Source: Liolophura sinensis (Eukaryota > Mollusca > Polyplacophora > Chitonida > Chitonidae). Taken from it: DNA of 64,000 nucleotides. Numbering within the stretch: the stretch's first letter is position 1; each line of letters starts with the position of its first letter. A model generated the notes under the pieces. It worked only from the letters and a program-made list of their open reading frames with translations, was not told the DNA's origin and ran no database searches. A program made the translations under genes and the position numbers. Shown here piece by piece: positions 14,701 to 28,203 of the stretch. The stretch lies in NCBI RefSeq assembly GCF_032854445.1, contig NC_088295.1, positions 12,327,385 through 12,391,384 of the forward strand, in the 5' to 3' direction.

Positions 14701-14925
14701 GGGCTGTGCTTGAACTCACAGCGACCACATTGATGAGAGGGTTCATGTTTAAGGCCGTATACGCCGTTCAAGTTTAAGGGTGCAGGTGAACCATCCTCAC
14801 TGAAAACACAAGAACATTCATTTATACACCAGCGGAATGAGGGAGAACTGGATTCGAACACGCAGCGTCAAGGATCAACGGCCTGTAAGGCGGTCCAGCG
14901 AGATAGTAATTTAGCCGTTTTAAAC
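14701..14925 (-). mobile_element. tRNA-derived SINE-like fragment
   Basis: Read on the minus strand there is a tRNA-like head with a good B box (GTTCGAATCC, about 14847-14856) after an anticodon-arm-like palindrome. Toward the 3' side, AATGTGGTCGCTGTGAGTTC matches the body of the SINEs at 48681 and 49023 (AATGCGGTCGCTGTGAGTTC). It could be a composite or rearranged member of the same superfamily. No clear A box or target-site duplication was found. Confidence 0.5.
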
Positions 14926-14974
14926 ATGTTGAGCTCTCCCTGCATACAGGCCTATATCGTCTCGATTTGTCATG

Positions 14975-15560
14975 CAGTATACTGGTATATCACACGAAGC
15001 TGACATGTTATATACTGATATATCGTCACACGAAGCTACCATGCTGTATACTGGTATATCGTCACATAAAGCTATCGTGCTGTGTACTGGCATATCGTCT
15101 CATGAAGGTGTCATCCTGCTTACCGGTATATCGTGACATTAAGCTGTCATGCTGTAAGCTGGTATATCGTCACCTGAAGCTACCATGCCGTATTCTGGTA
15201 TATCGTCTCATGAAGCTACCATACTGTATACTGGTATATCTTGTCACAAGGTGCCATGCCCCATACTGGTATATCTTCACATGAAGATATACCAGTTGTA
15301 TACCGTTATATCGTCCCATGCTGCCATGCTGTATACTGGTATATCGTCCCATGCTGTATACTGGTATATTTTCACATGAAGCTACAATACTGTATGCTGG
15401 TATATGGTCTCGTGAAGGTATCATACTCTATACGGGTATATCCTCACATGAAGTTACCATGTTGTATACTGGTATATCCTCACATGTAGATGACGTGTTG
15501 TATGCTGGTATATCGTCTCATGAAGCTACCATGCTACATGGACATCGCATCGTGAAACTG
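14975..15560 (+). repeat. 36-bp minisatellite, about 16 copies
   Basis: The unit centres on ATACTGGTATATCGTC followed by ACATGAAGCTACCATGC. Most copies are 36 bp, with 33-bp and irregular variants. Because 36 is a multiple of three, several frames stay open and give an apparent 12-residue repeat (ILVYRHIKLPCC-like on the plus strand). There is no start context, splice signal or family similarity, so I do not call a gene. Confidence 0.9.
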
Positions 15561-18500
15561 TCACGTTTGTAAAGGATATTGACACATGCCATGCTTGTTT
15601 GATTTTGTAAAATGCATACGTATGGTGCAAAATCGCTATAAAACATCTGTAGCTATGTACAAGAAAATGTTCCCTTATTTTGATACAAAGCCATGTCATT
15701 CAATAATTCCATGACAGAGCTTGAATCCAGGCAGAATATTTCAGTGCCGGTATTTAATTCGCATTGAAGTTCATTGAAACTAGTCATGTTCATGTGTTTT
15801 GATATTCACAATGCTAGTCATCATGAATGTTGTGTGTAGTTACATATATAATTACACTACTACAGTATCATACGGCTGTATTCATTAATAGGATGGATTT
15901 ATAATTATATCCATTGCTTTATTTCTGGTTGACACTTCATCCGTTTTCTGATTATCCTCGCTTGGTTTTGTATTGTTACATATATTTTTCATCATTTGAC
16001 TTGTTTTCATTATTTTCATCATTTGAAGTACGAAATCTATACATACACGCGGATGAAGCTATAACATAACACGACACAGACATCTGTTTGCCTACCCTTA
16101 AGTCTAGACCTTATATGTCGTATTTCAGTGACATTTAAATGTGCTATATGTAGTGTATAGCCGGGAATGGATATATATATGTTATGATGGAATATGTAAA
16201 CTGCTCTTATTAGCGTGGATTTATGCAATAATTCATAGCTTGCGAATTGTGTGTCTTGAGGGAGTATTTTTATATGAAAGCCTGCATACATATAAGCCTG
16301 CTAAACACACGCAATATCACACCACGACCTAAAATCCATCTACATCTACATTATAACTAACTCATAATCAATGTCATTTGAAGTGAAATTGATATCGTCA
16401 TTTTTGTCTTTGTGAATTTCCATCCATTACTATACAATTAGCGAAAACATAATTTTGTCTGCAAAATGTTTAATACCAGTTACAGAACGCAGCCTCCATT
16501 TTAACATCATGTCTGCGCTACCAATTTCTCTGATATATATATTTTTTTCGATTTTTCTTTATGTAGATTTAATTACAAAACAATTATACAATTCGATAAT
16601 TAAAACCTTGTATGCTCATTCTATAATGCGACTCTCATATATATACAGTAGTTATATATTTGCTCTTTTGCCAGTCTTCATACATGCTGGCAAGTTTTCA
16701 TGTGTCCAAATATTGGTCTACTACTTCCTTTAAGACGCCAGTGTAATTAAAAGAACCCTGTGTTAACAATGTGAACGTTGTATCTGAAAAAAAAAAATGC
16801 CCGTTCATTTAAAATTACACAGGTATGTTCATCATACACAAATTAACCAACTGTCGTCGTTGTGTCTATTCTCTGGAACAAGAGTCAGATTTGCTACCCT
16901 GTCACGGTAATGTCCCATTACGAGTGCTGAGATACAAAAAAGAAGGTGAAGTTATTGACTTTTGTTGTTCCATTCCAGCAGACGATGGATAACAGGGTGT
17001 TTATATATACTGATGTTACATGTTCAATGACATATAAGAGTTCCTGAATGTTTTTACAATCAACTGTCCATTACGATATTTTAATTATACAGCGGGCTGT
17101 ATATCTGCTGTACGGAGCTTCCTGTGTACATGCTCCGGTAAAGAGAAAATGTCGATTCTGAATATGGAGTATATGTGTGTTTTAATTTGTCCCGTTACCT
17201 GTAGATTCTACACCGTTTCTTAATCCTTTTCATCAGTTGTTGTTTTTGTTTCTCACCAGAAGCTTACTATATATTAATGATTAGTTGACAGCTTTAATTT
17301 ACGCCCAGTTAACACTTTCTACACACTTTAAGTTTTATACTATACATGAGGTTACCTTCTTCATTAAGCATGTTACCTTTTCCACCAGACAACCACTTGC
17401 TTTCTATAACTACTATGGCGCTTAACAAGCGTAGAATAGACCTACTACAGTTAGTTAGGTTTTCTACATTATAAATGTTGTACTTTCTTTACGACTGCAA
17501 ATTGTCCACTCTACAGGCATATCCTTCTAATATAGCCTTGTTTAACCGTCTGTAGAGGTGTCAGGGCACGTTGGGGGTGGGGGGAGTACCGGAAACAGGC
17601 GGTGACACAGGGCGGAACCTGTGGGCATCTCCAGCACCGTCCTAATCACACCATATCATTCTGGAACTGGGATCTAATTCTGGCCAAATTCGGAGAGAAT
17701 CTTTCAACCTGTCCACTTGGACGTGTTGAATCCTGTAGTTGTAAATGGAGCTGTGAGAGAAATAACAAGTTTGTCTTGTTCAGGGAGTTAGCCCGAGGCG
17801 ATTGATGGTAACAGAGAATAGGCCGAGCTATCGACAAGTCATCGGCAGACCATGCGGGGAGGGCCGGGCAAAGGGCACCTATACAACCCCTTTCCCTAAT
17901 CACCGTGGGTAGTGACGGTTGCCTTGTGCGGGTGACAGTCTTACTGCCCATGTACACAGATACTGAAGCGATGTGCCCCGCGGACCCTTACCCCCAACAC
18001 CGAGCTATAACCCGACCTGTCCAACGCTAGGCTGACGAGACGGAAATTGTCACCGTGTAATGCCACAAAAGGACCAGGTAGAGGGCAACAAAAGACCTCT
18101 GTTACAACAACAACTTAATGTGAAAACATGCGAGATCTGCGGACCTCTTCATCAGCTCGTGCATTGGACATCTGATACAATACAACATCAGTGGGCCTGA
18201 GTGGGCGGTATTTAATAAACACTGGCGATGTTAAAAACTGATACAAAATAATGAACTGTGTACACAAGTGTGAAAAATTCAGAAATAACCGAAACAATAC
18301 GAGCTGCTCAGTACATTAAAGACGAAGGTGATAAAACTTCATACCTGATACAATATGAACTATATGAGCATTAAAGATAATTAAAAGTGGAAGATTTCAC
18401 ACAGGACTTGCATGCATAAGTGGTGCACGCTTACGACTTCAAATAGGAGAAAACTTCAGAATGAACAAAAACACACTATAAATGTTCATTTTTAGTGATT

Positions 18501-19004
18501 TTCGGTGCCTCAAAAAAGTTTAGAAAAAATAACCCGGGCGTTTGCAATGACGAGGTTAAACCGTGGAGAAGAGATTTTTTACATAAATATATGTGCACAT
18601 AAGCTGTATGTATATGCCAGGAAGAAATGATTCAGTAGGACGTACTAGGTACGAATTAATGACAAACAGGAGGGAGCTGATACATGAGAGGCGTGTGTAT
18701 TTACTTGTGTATTTACTAGATGGCTGCTTAACGCTACATCGGAATTTAATCCTACATGAGAAAATGGACACATCTTGTGAAATGTGTACTGGATCCATTA
18801 CGTATAAATCGCGCGTGAGAAATCATTTGCACTATATAACGTCATATAAGCGATGTGGCAAGGATGGAAATTAATCCAGCTGATAAGATCACGAGATCGA
18901 ATCCAGCATCCACCACTTCATAATGCGTGTGTCTTTAAGTCATACTTCGTTCAGACTTTCTCTGCATGTAGTGAAGTCTAAGATCCTGGAAGCCTATACA
19001 CATA

Positions 19005-19007
<3 letters not shown>
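15561..19007. other. AT-rich non-coding stretch
   Basis: Low-complexity AT-rich sequence with no recognisable coding exon. A GC-richer patch at about 17560-18080 stands out from its surroundings but shows no known domain in any frame. Confidence 0.6.

Positions 19008-19045
<38 letters not shown>
19008..19045. repeat. (TG)n microsatellite
   Basis: About nineteen uninterrupted TG dinucleotides. Confidence 0.95.
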
Positions 19046-19047
<2 letters not shown>

Positions 19048-19870
19048 GTACATGTATATAGATTGTTTCTCCATCTCCATTATATACAGAAGTCAATAAT
19101 CATGGATGGTTCTTGCATACATATATGTGACTGTAGTCTTCGGTTATGGAAGGATGAATCAAGAGGCTGATTAAGTTCATCGTATGTACTATGCTGTGGT
19201 TTATATTGGGCCTACACGTATATACTACGGTATAATACTACATGTATTCCTTGTATTTTAACTTAAAGGAAGGCGCAGCATACTATAATTATAGAACCCA
19301 ATGTTGATAGCGGAATTACCTCTATTAATACCAGTTATACATATACATACAGAATATCAACATATACATAAGCTACAAAAGTATATAGGTGTATAGTATC
19401 TTCACGCCGATCTCTCGGCTTCTACAGATTTTCCATTAATTTATTTATTTATTAATGTGAACATTTTGTCTTGTGGCAAATTCAAGTCGTGGTTCAAACA
19501 GAATTATAAAAAGAACACGATATCCTTGAATTCTATGCGGTTAATATTTCATCCACGTGTAAATAAATCAAGCAAACTTCATCAAAGAAATGATGCCATA
19601 AATGCTATACACACAAGTTTTAAGTACCAGTAATAGTTTTATAGTTTTAAAATTATTTCACAGGCAACTGAGCGAAACTATTCCATTCAAAACGCGTAGA
19701 ATTTTATTGCAAAGGATTCACATTTTCTATACACCAGCAGGATTTATCCCGAAAATTTTTTTTTGAATTCATGCAATACATAAATGTCACCAGGAACCAA
19801 TCATCAATTTGTACTATATTCATGTTTTTCATTCACTCTTCTTCTAATAAAATTTAATGGTTGTCTCGGT

Positions 19871-19996
19871 ATTTATTTTATTTGATTTATTCGATTTGTG
19901 TTTTACGCCGGCGGCCAATATTATGGTGGGTGGAAACCGGGCAGAGCCCGGGGAAACCCACGACCATCCCCAGGTTGCTGGCAGGCCTTCCCACGT
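19871..19996 (-). mobile_element. 5'-truncated SINE, minus strand
   Basis: On the minus strand the sequence runs through GTGGGAAGGCCTGCCAGCAA, the CCCGGGCTCTGCCCGG segment, CACCATAATATTGGCCGCCGG and the CGTAAAACAC tail, ending in AAAT-like DNA. It matches the 3' half of the SINEs at 48681-48962. The tRNA-like head is missing. Confidence 0.8.
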
Positions 19997-22900
19997 TGTC
20001 TTGGTATAAGGATATAGCCTACATGTATAATGTATTATTTGTATAATGTGATATGCGATGGATTTATTTTTATACTGCATTGGTTTTCAGTGAAGTAGAC
20101 CGATTATGTGACTATATATAGTAATAAACCAGTCTTTGCAATACATATCCACCATCAAACCAAAAAAAAAGAAATACATACATAGGAAGGAAAAAAATTT
20201 TTCTAAGTTTCTAAGCATGGGGTATGTTGGTTATATAGCCTGCTTCACTTATAGTGCATGGATTGGGAAATTATTATTTATAGCTCGATATTAATACATT
20301 TAGGTCCTATCGAATTAATAGGTCTACTACAACAATCAACATCCGCATACGAATCCTTACTACAGAAAAACATCTGATATATGTTAGTTCCGGAGAACTA
20401 ACAATCATGTATGCAAACTTAATTCTATGATATTAATAAATTATTTCACAAAAACGATCGCATAAATAAAAAACAGATGAAGTGACATGAGAAAAGATCA
20501 AGAAAAAAAATCCAAAACAATGAATTCAATAAAATATACAATAATTACCGATCTCATTTACAAGTTGAACAATTCAAAATTTGGTTTGAATTTATGTAGG
20601 TCCATATTATGAATATGCGATTGTTTCAGCCGGATTTTTGCGCCAAAAATAATGAATGTGACATGTACACTTCCCCTCAAATAACATATACGGAGACGAT
20701 AACCTACAAAGATTGGCAATGGGTTAATATCCTGGTTTTCAAAATATTTTTTGCATTCATTTTAAAACAGCCCAGTGTGATTAGCAACTAATTTTTTGTA
20801 CATTAATGACATCTAAATATCTTTCAGGAAAGGCGGATATTAGTGCCATGTTAATATTTATAGTCATGAGTCAGGTATTCGGGAAACGGAAAAAACGATG
20901 AAGATTTTTTTTCCATTTTTTTCATTATCCTTGTGTACTTGTCCTAAAACAAAATATAACCTTACTGTCAAAATATTTCCAAGAAGACAGAAAGCGTTTT
21001 AAGAGATGATAATGGCAATGAATGCATACCGTACATTTCATGCAAACATGCAAAATAGTGACATACTGGTATACTGGATATTGGACATTATCCCACCAAG
21101 GATTACACATATAACATGCATATAAGAGATTCACTGGTGAGGATTTATTTTTAAAAATTAATATATTACACAGACTGAGGTTTACATTTCACGAATGTGA
21201 AGGCAGCCAGGTAAGGGAGTTAAGCACCTGGACAGCACTGTTAGAACATCACATCCATGCGCAATGATGTTTGTAAGCTCTGCGCTAAAATATCAGGTAA
21301 CACCGAGTATTTCCTCTTCAAGCCCGTGCTGTACAGCCATGCACCGGTGTAATGTTGTTTGTATAACAATGGACCTTAGTGAAGACTAACTCTACAGCGT
21401 TGAGGATCAAGGTCTTTAGACTGAAGTAGATCAAGGGTGAAATTTGTGTCCGCCGAATTAACTTGTACTGTGGAATGCTTTAAGCGCATTCAAATTTTTT
21501 GTAAGATACGCTTATTTTTACTGAGTCATTAAACTGGAAAAGGCAGATACTATAAGTCAAAGAGCTTAAATGCCAATCCATAAATGTTGCCTTGTTGATA
21601 CAGCAAAAAAGCATGGCACAGTGTCGGGATATTTAGGCTTGGGAGGGTGTTGTAACTGGAGATTCCGCTTCCTCACTTCACTTGTCTCACCAAGAACGGC
21701 ACATAGCTCGAAGACGTCTGTCTTAAAACCATCGTCTTGTGACCAGACTTTGACAGATGGATACAGGTTAGGAGATCAGAAATAGAGCTTAAGACATGTG
21801 TTTACTTCAAAGCTGTCAGCTCTTACCATTTACAGGCTATGTATCAGCGCCTTATCCCGTGACCGCGCGTTGAGTGACAGTGATGGGGTCGGTCATTCTC
21901 CTTGCCTAGGTAACATCCGGATACTTGGAGAGTGGTCTGTTGTAGAATAGGTTTCATTATACAACGATCAAAAGGAACTTGAAATAGAGGACAAACGTCT
22001 AATTCACAATGTGTTGTAAGGGTAAAGGTTAAACCATTGAGTACAAAGCTCTGTCTGTTAGACTGTGCAATGAAACTTCATTCCAGGCATATTTTCAAGC
22101 ATTTCTCTTTGTCACTCGGTTTAGTCGTTTATCAGGAATTGCTGTTATATTTCCTTGTGAATAAATAGTGATAATGGAACCATGCCATGAGTAAACAAAA
22201 GGGAGAGTTTTCGTGTATAAGAAAGTATCTGTTTATATCAAATTGCGTGGAATTCCCAAGAAAGGTTATGTATATGAAATTACTTCCTTTTAAATACAAG
22301 TTAATGTTAAATCATAAATATTAATATATTATACAGTACCTGTTTATTTCAGGACTAAATTATGTATAAGGCATGTAATTGTTTCATATCTTACTAGCTT
22401 TATGAATTGAACAAACTGTTTCCATTTAAAAGAAGCGGGGGTAGCTTTTTGGCCACCATTGCTCTGGTACATTTTCGTTCACAAATGGTTAATCAGTTGC
22501 GAGTCTCCCAGGAATCTCGTGTTTGTGTGATGTATAGTTCAGAGAACTTGCAACTCACTATAAATGTGATGCATCAAAAACATTATTACACATGTCTGTA
22601 ACTTTATATAAAAGGAATGTTTCTGCAAAGGACAGTAAAATGAAGCAATTCAGATAACGTTATAAACAACCATTATGAAAGGCGGAAAGTAAAATCAGAG
22701 CAAATGAAACAAATCGACAGGTTTCATTTACAGAGCTGCATAACCTTCGTTTAATATTTTTCAATCATTTGTATTTAATGTAAATTTTGAGATCAGTGTA
22801 TAACTTTTTCCTTTCTCTATGACTATATACATGTATACACTGGTATGGAACCATGCCGTACGCCGATAATCAGTGAGATGCGCGATGCGAACAGGCAGCC

Positions 22901-24375
22901 TGATAGTAACTACCGAGTTATTCCCGCTGGCCTTGGTCAACCTCTGACCCCGGGCCCCCCTATACGCCCGAGTAGTCCTGGAAATAACGGTGGCGAAGAT
23001 TAGTCGCTGGTAGACGTAACGTGGACCTTCTGAACTACCATACACTTATTCACTTCTGACATTTAATTACCACGTTGTTCGATAGTCTATAAGTGTAATG
23101 TGGTGAAACATCAGAGACAGTCAGGAGGCCAGCACTATCGTATTACTTAGATTGTTCGAAATTAGGCGTCAATTTGTGGAGCGGGTGGTGTATTAGCGAG
23201 TGGACAGGACAGACTGGCACCGGTAGGCCTATTATCCAAGGCCTGCTTCCCTTATGCTAGGGAGAGCAGGAGTGTGGGCTTGAACAAATGACCATCCTGT
23301 TCTCAATGCTGTTACGGCACCGTTACATCAGTCCAGCCGTGTATCTCTTCAAAGTACCAAGTTGTTTATGTCAAGACACGTTCTCTAGTGGGAATGATCG
23401 CCAGGTCTGTCATCACTGCTTGACATCATATCAGACCTCTCTTACAGTCTTCCTTACTCGAGTCTCGTTTGTCAAACACACAGGCCAGCACATCTATATT
23501 TGAAAGACATGTTTAGCCCTGTGACAATGCCAGTAATATGCTGCAATAGCCTTTGTATGAAATCTTCTATCAGCAGAAGGAAGACATCTGCTCATCGTGA
23601 AGAGGGATTTGTAATAGAGCTGATTGGGTAGGACATTTTGTGAAGTATATGTTTGGGCCCTATATGCAGACCAACATAAGTATACTCCCACTACCCATAC
23701 ACTGTGTTACATGCTTTTTTCAGAATTATTGTAACGGTGCCCAGCTCTCCAAGGGCTAAGTACCTTTCCTTTATTCGAGGATCAATGGTCTAAATGACAG
23801 AGATAATTTGCCTTCAACCCCAGACAGTTATGACATAATCCCATCTGGCAACATATGAATACATTATGTGTCGGTTCATGACAGTTGATTTACGGATAAC
23901 GATTTGGCGCAGCATTTGTTCTTGATAAACAGCTTAGGCCAGTAAATCAACCAAGTTTCATTTTTCGCCGCGGAGTTAGGAGTCCATAACCTTACCTTAT
24001 TAATTAGTTTTATATTTTTTATCAATACTTGATGCATTCTATGCTGTGATTTAATTCGTAAATCTTTTCCAGAATAAAGATAATTACAAAAATTTTTTTT
24101 TTTATGAAAATTGTCGCTAACAACTTCCAACTTGTTTGAATATTCATTATCATCTCTCGCTACAGAAATCTAAATCAATTACCGTAAATGAAATCCGTTT
24201 TATTCTTGTTGTGTACAATGCGATCATATATCGTGCACATTTTAAATACATAAATTAGATTATTTGAAGATCCAAATGTCATTCTATGCTTCAATATACC
24301 ACGTATTTTTACATTTCAATAACATCTGGAATCATTGTATATTTTTTTCAGTCGACGCTCAAACATATTACCTGG

Positions 24376-24412
<37 letters not shown>

Positions 24413-25949
24413 AATAAATTCATTCTGCCTTAAAATTCTTTTCCACCTCAGAGCAAATTCTGGGTTTTCTTGCATTTGCGTTTTGTCGCATGTCTGTGTT
24501 GCTAAATTATGATCAAAATAAACTGTCGAATCAAGTCAGTTATCTGATCAATACATGGAACGGAGATGAATGTCCATTCAACGCGTTTTTTTGTCTGTCA
24601 CAGGATGGTTTCTCCCACCCCTGGCAGCTGTGCAGCGGTTTACGATGCCCAGGTTAGCTGAACACTGATACCTAGACATATACACCGATCTGTATATATG
24701 TATGTATACCACGATGACACCATCGGTCAGGGACTAAATAAATATTAACCAAATATGTCCGGTTTGTAACTTTCAAACACTGTACACACACAAAACAACA
24801 AGTCCCATTTTATAGTCTCTGGACAATTCAGATTTATTTATATAAAATTCCAATTTCTTCGTCGCCTTACGTTTTTTTTTCTCATCACGAAAGACTTGTT
24901 AATAATTAAATAAAAACATTTGAGAGAGCATGGTAACAGTTGCATAAAATGCGCATACTTTCTATACATTAACATTAAACGAGTGAAAACAAGATGAGAT
25001 TGCATGCTGACAGTTTGAGACCCGAGTTCTGGACCACTGTCCCCTCTATTTACATCACTCAGCACGTGTACTGTCTACAGCAATCTCTATCCTCACCAAG
25101 TTTTACTTGCCCCTCACAGTTCACATTACTACAACACCAGGATCATATCCAGGTAATAATTATTTATTATAGCACTAAAACATAAACTGGGGTGTGAAGA
25201 GAACCCTTTGGAAGCTCCAGAGAAATGGCGATATACCAGAACAAAACCTCCCTGTGCATTTTGTTACCATCATGTCATTCTCTCCACGATTTACTAATCC
25301 TTTCAATTGAGCACTCTCCAGTGGGACATGTGATATAGCCCTTCTCCAACAGTCAGTTCTCCTTGTCTCGGTGAAGTTCAACAAGGCCACAATCCACGGA
25401 GAAATACCGCGGATTAGTGGCAATGTTCCAACAACGACGCTAGCTCAGACCACGGTTTGTCCCTTGACTATGTGGCGGCGGTTTGTGTAGACGGGAGAGT
25501 TGACCAAGCCGGGTATTGTTCACGCAGATGTCCCCAGTCAATACCCTTGAGAATCAGAGGCCTTAGCAGATAGGGAGCCGGGTAACGGTTAGGCCGTCCA
25601 ACCTGTCACATCAAACAGTTCTGAGACACAGGATTACAACGCATCCGTCCCTATCAAAGGACAACAGGTAATGCCACAAATTGAAAAAGTTCCAAAACTG
25701 CGAAGACTTCCACACGGCGTGAAGATGGCACAAGCAAGTTAATCCATTAGCTGATACAAACAATTTACTGCAATAACCCAATTAATCCTGTTCAACTCAG
25801 GGGAAACACAGTCACGAGGAGTCCCGCTCTCGTGTACGCATGTGACATACACCAGTAAGAACCATTAAATTAAAAGTGTCATGAGAATAGTACTTTTTTT
25901 GTCCACATCACAAGTAAGGGTACCTAAAGTTGGCCTGGTCAGCCGTATG
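19997..25949. other. Non-coding stretch downstream of the zinc-finger gene
   Basis: AT-rich, with a (TA)n tract at 24379-24409. No recognisable exon. The part nearest 25950, possibly from about 25160 where a minus-strand AATAAA lies, could be the 3' untranslated region of the zinc-finger gene. A GC-richer patch lies at about 22840-23040. Confidence 0.5.
24379..24409. repeat. (TA)n microsatellite
   Basis: About fifteen uninterrupted TA dinucleotides. Confidence 0.9.
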
Positions 25950-27437
25950 TCATGGGACCGCGGCTGCACCTAGTCGCTGTCCATACAGGGTGTACGGGGA
26001 GTAGTACGCCCCGAGGGTGGAGTGAGACAATCCGGCACCCGGAACCTGGGGTACACCGGCTAAAGGTTGTAAGGGTGATACCGGCTACTTCCCAGCATAT
26101 TACTAACCGGACTTAAACTGAGGGGGTAGCCCCTTCTGATGGAGTTGGGGCTGAGAGAGCCCGGGTGCAGTGAGGTGGCTGTGACAGGCGGCCAGCGCCG
26201 AGGCGGAAGGCAGTCCGAAAGCTGTATGGGGGAGGGCAGCGAGGCCACATCACTGGCAGAGTGGTGTGAGTCCGTAAGTGCTGTAACAGCTCCTCCGATG
26301 TGGGGAATCTTTTCCCACAGTAATCACTGCCTGACACCCAGTTACACACGTAAGGTAGTCTATGAGCAGCTGACAACATGCTGTGTGGGTAGAGAGAGCT
26401 GAGATAGCAGAGTTCGAGGCGGACACACCAGCCAGGGCTGCTGAGAAAGTCCTGGGTGAAGCGGTAATCCCGAAGGGAGACTTAAACTTGAGGGAGGGTA
26501 AAGACGCTGCCGTGAGAGCTTTCTCGTGGGCACACTGTGCACACCCAGAAGCTGTACACGTGGAAGACAGGTGGGCGTTTCTGCAGTGTCAACTGACAGT
26601 TCGTACAGTAAGGTCTCTGCATATGGGTACTAATGTTGAGCCACCGGCTGGAGTTCGAACGCGAGCGTAAGCCACATAGGGCGACACAGAAGAAGCCCGT
26701 ACTTCATAGCCGCAGCACCCGACAAGCCGAGGCCAGCATGAGCCCCCAGGGACGAGTGGTAGGCCTGGGAACTTGCGAGAGAGTCAATGGGCACTCCATG
26801 TCCCAGCAGTGGGCAGTGAGAGAGAGCTGGGGTAGCCCGAGATACCTGCGGCCGCATACGCCAGAGGATGAGGCGCGTGTTTGGAGATGGAAGAGCTGTG
26901 ACTGGAGTAAGGAGACGACGTGAGCGACGAGGAAGTGGTGGTTTGGGAGGTGGCCGGTTTAGTCAGACCTGAAGAACTGGACGACTCGTGGTGATTCACC
27001 TCCAGTAACATGTTGCCACAGCTCAAGCTGATGCGACTGTTGCTCTGAGTACCAGTAGGTCGGGGTGGTGGCGGAAATTGGGTGCTGTATAACACTAGTT
27101 ACGGAAGGCGAGGTTGATCTTGACTTTCTGGAATCCAGCCTGTTGGTGGACTGCGCGAGTGTTCGTCTGAGGAACTCGCTATAGGCACCAGAGGAGGGAC
27201 TTCTTTAGGAGGTGCAGACGAGCGATGGGATGAGGTTTTATGGGAATCCCGACTTGAGTCTTTCTTCTCTTCAGATGCCGACTTTTTCCCATCTCTGCTG
27301 CCGGGTTTCTCTGGGGTTCCTTTGCCAACTTCTTTTTTCTCAATCGGTGGAATTATTGTCTTGGAAGGAGAGGAATCTTTTCCGATGCTGCTGCATGTTT
27401 GAGCCAGCAAGGCAAGAGGACTTTTCTTAGCATCAAG
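25950..27437 (-). CDS. nlz: NET-family zinc-finger regulator (ZNF503/ZNF703/noc/elbow homologue), exon 2, frame-broken
   Basis: The exon opens after a TTGCAG acceptor with LDAKKSPLALLAQTCSSIGK, containing the Sp motif SPLALLAQTC of NET and Sp/buttonhead proteins. Further on come a Ser/Thr-rich region, SVSPYVAYARV, a C-R-D then P-Y-C box, a TCTASGCAQCAHEK cysteine segment, the finger C-x8-C-x12-H-x3-H (VCNW...YCGKRF...HLRTH), LSPVSN...SRYHPY and the C-terminus AYYSPYTLYGQRLG...VP with TGA at 25950-25952. Known members are nuclear co-repressors acting in limb, eye, trachea and neural patterning. The motifs are in family order but in different frames. Changes lie near 27135, 27060, 26802, 26696, 26611, 26570, 26395, 26255 and 26075, and probably near 26218 and 26160. 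Net frame change is zero. No substitution-type stop or lost motif is evident, so I favour indel error over decay. Confidence 0.88.
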
Positions 27438-28203
27438 CTGCAATTAATAAAACACACAACATGATATCATGTCCGTATGAATTAAGCGTTACTTATGACG
27501 GTAATTTGCATCACGATTTTACCATATGACATAACAGATAAATCTAGCGATACACCCTGAATTTGACAGGCTATTACACGGCAGATAGGTGTACTTCTGA
27601 TTTTCTTTACTACCACATATACCGACACACTCTGGCCTAAATCCTGTGCGTCAATTGCATGCTCCTACACTTTAAAATATATCTACTGACATAAACATTC
27701 CTTTATAGCTTGCAAAGGCTTATCAGGAGGATTCGACAACTTTATCGTCAACAAACGTGTACGCTTTAATGTATAAACTGGACTGGTACAATTCAATGGC
27801 TATACTAAACTTGATACCCTGTTTTAGTACAGCAACTGTCTATGACGGACAATGTTCCATTAAGTTCCCGCAAGGCCTACATAGAACCAAGACTCTAGAG
27901 GTTACTTCAACTGATGATTCACTCAGTCACATTGAGTCACGGGAAAGGTTAAGCTGTGTGGTATGGGAAGTAAAATTGTGCGTCTTGACCACCTTAACTG
28001 TAGAAAGTGGTCAGACTGTTCTTGAAAATTACATGAGCGTTTGAAGAAAGCTGAAACTGTTACACCCGCATTACCCGCAGAACAGTGTACACTCCGCGCC
28101 GCTGACTGGGCGATAATGTCTTAACTATAAACCTGAATGAAGAAAACATACACAGAAAAGACCAATAGATCACCAAAATCACAACAATTTGAGCACCACC
28201 TAC
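27438..28203 (-). other. Intron of the NET-family gene
   Basis: The intron is 766 bp and phase 0, with donor ACG/GTAGGT at 28203 and acceptor TTGCAG at 27438. Joining the flanking codons gives PLPTT followed by LDAKK, which is how family members read through this point. No repeat or other gene is seen inside. Confidence 0.85.
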
